Below, one piece after another: positions 63,208 through 64,000 of a DNA stretch of 64,000 bases. The first letter of the stretch is position 1. Each line of letters starts with the position of its first letter. A program made the position numbers and the translations under genes. The DNA is from Entoloma clypeatum. Its lineage: Eukaryota; Basidiomycota; Agaricomycetes; Agaricales; Entolomataceae. The notes beneath the pieces are model-generated. The model was not told the origin of the DNA. It worked only from the letters and a program-made list of their open reading frames with translations, and made no database searches. The DNA lies in contig OY751492.1 in the NCBI GenBank assembly GCA_963565915.1, positions 3,162,001 to 3,226,000 on the forward strand, in the 5' to 3' direction.

Positions 63208-63874
63208 CTACATGAAACAAATTATGGTCTTTCATTCCAATCTTCGTCATTTAATACTCTCCTGTCGTCTGCGCATGCGTTCTTCATTACCCTCCGCAGT
63301 ATTAAGACCAACTGACAGTCGGGTTCTCAACTTCAACAAAGTGCGCTTCTCATTAGCTTGCGCTCGACTTCTCCACTTACGCAGAGTATTTTTTGTTTCT
63401 GCCCAGAAATACCCGGCATCACCGTCTACTTGTCATGTACTCGTCGCTTGCCAATACTATCTGCACATTCAGGGCTAATTGTCCTGGGTACTCCTACGGA
63501 CAGCGGATGTACTTTTCTATCTCCCCATTATTACTGACCAAGATTTGAAGTCATATCCCCGAACATCCGCCATCTGTGAACGAAGGTGTCTCCCTCTCCG
63601 GCGTGGGGGTAGGCTCGTGACCAGTCCCTCAACTCGGATCGATAGCGATTCATCACGCGTACGAGGGGGTAATCACGAGTCCAGCATGTCGGATGGAAGG
63701 GCCAGGCGGAAGCGGAGGGTTTCCTTTTGAGAAATGTTTGTGGAGAAGATAGAGTGGGAACAGGATATGGGCGGTAAGCCTTGGTGATTGGTACAGGCAG
63801 CATACACATATTAAGTTCAAAGGTGCATTCAGCGTCAAGTCTTACAACATATGTCTCCAGATTTACAAAGGCTA
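63208..63874. other. Unassigned spacer
   Basis: Short frames in both strands without motifs; nothing supported. Confidence 0.35.
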
Positions 63875-64000
63875 TTACGCCCCCTTGCCGCCGTACGGAA
63901 AATGTTTCTCCCGTTGATCAAGTTCTGCCGCCCGCATTACATAGTTGCGGCCTCCAATGCCCTCCATTCCTTTTTCAAGTGCGACTCACCTGGCACCTTC
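63875..64000 (-). CDS. Possible 3' end of a gene entering from the right
   Basis: Two frames on the minus strand end here. One gives GMEGIGGRNYVMRAAELDQ, then REKHFPYGGKGA and TAA at 63875-63877; the other gives VPGESHLKKEWRALEAATM and TAA near 63938. Either looks like a C-terminus; the gene itself lies outside the window. Confidence 0.35.

Noticed and set aside
63212..63730. Plus-strand ORFs near the right end
   Set aside because: No motif, no splice context, compositionally like intergenic DNA.

Overview
This window looks like a transposon-dense stretch of a basidiomycete (Agaricomycetes-type) nuclear genome. The evidence is short GT-AG introns (about 46-60 bp), a KDZ-type element with CxC5/CxC6 cysteine clusters, chromodomain Ty3/gypsy elements, agaricomycete-type hAT and DDE transposases, and one host-like gene cluster at the right end. 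Most of the window is mobile DNA or its remains. Nothing bacterial is present.

Layout. 1-751: RNase H end of a LINE-type element (minus). 1063-11792: Ty3/gypsy chromovirus copy A (minus), split by a younger copy B of the same superfamily (4453-9806) with a 5-bp duplication GGTTC. 11801-16306: KDZ-like DNA transposon with 18-bp terminal inverted repeats, two genes and a tRNA-derived SINE-like stretch. 16343-17116: gypsy integrase remnant with a hAT-type MITE. 17117-17972: end of a minus-strand copia element. 17973-25798: putative hAT unit holding a minus-strand hAT transposase, a 220-bp tandem array and a plus-strand Spt5-like (NGN/KOW) gene. 25976-27589: decayed Tc1 element. 28387-29594: gene with two RNase H1 N-terminal-like domains. 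30181-32830: expanded-family hypothetical gene cut by a solo gypsy LTR. 32961-33522: spaced ATTATAAT motifs. 33541-39804: gypsy copy C (plus). 40135-40549: copia LTR. 40714-46453: copia copy D, decayed. 46769-51563: TA-flanked DDE transposon whose single gene is cut by an intact Tc1 element (47176-48793). 51994-57756: copia copy E with an uninterrupted 1575-codon ORF, inserted in a minisatellite. 58745-59135: second block of that minisatellite. 59481-61460: multi-exon ATP-dependent DNA ligase, the clearest host gene. The last 2.5 kb holds an inverted-repeat pair and weakly supported genes.

How the parts relate. The insertions give a relative order: B is younger than A, the Tc1 copy is younger than the DDE element, copia D is younger than a gypsy protease remnant, and copia E is younger than the minisatellite. 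The chromovirus family shows a Tf1-like self-priming arrangement and a conserved extra ORF between pol and the 3' LTR. The copia family has a primer site matching the anticodon arm of initiator tRNA-Met. Most premature stops in old copies are TGA at former Arg (CGA-like) codons, which suggests C-to-T decay. The most unusual unit is the putative hAT element carrying an Spt5-like transcription elongation factor gene.
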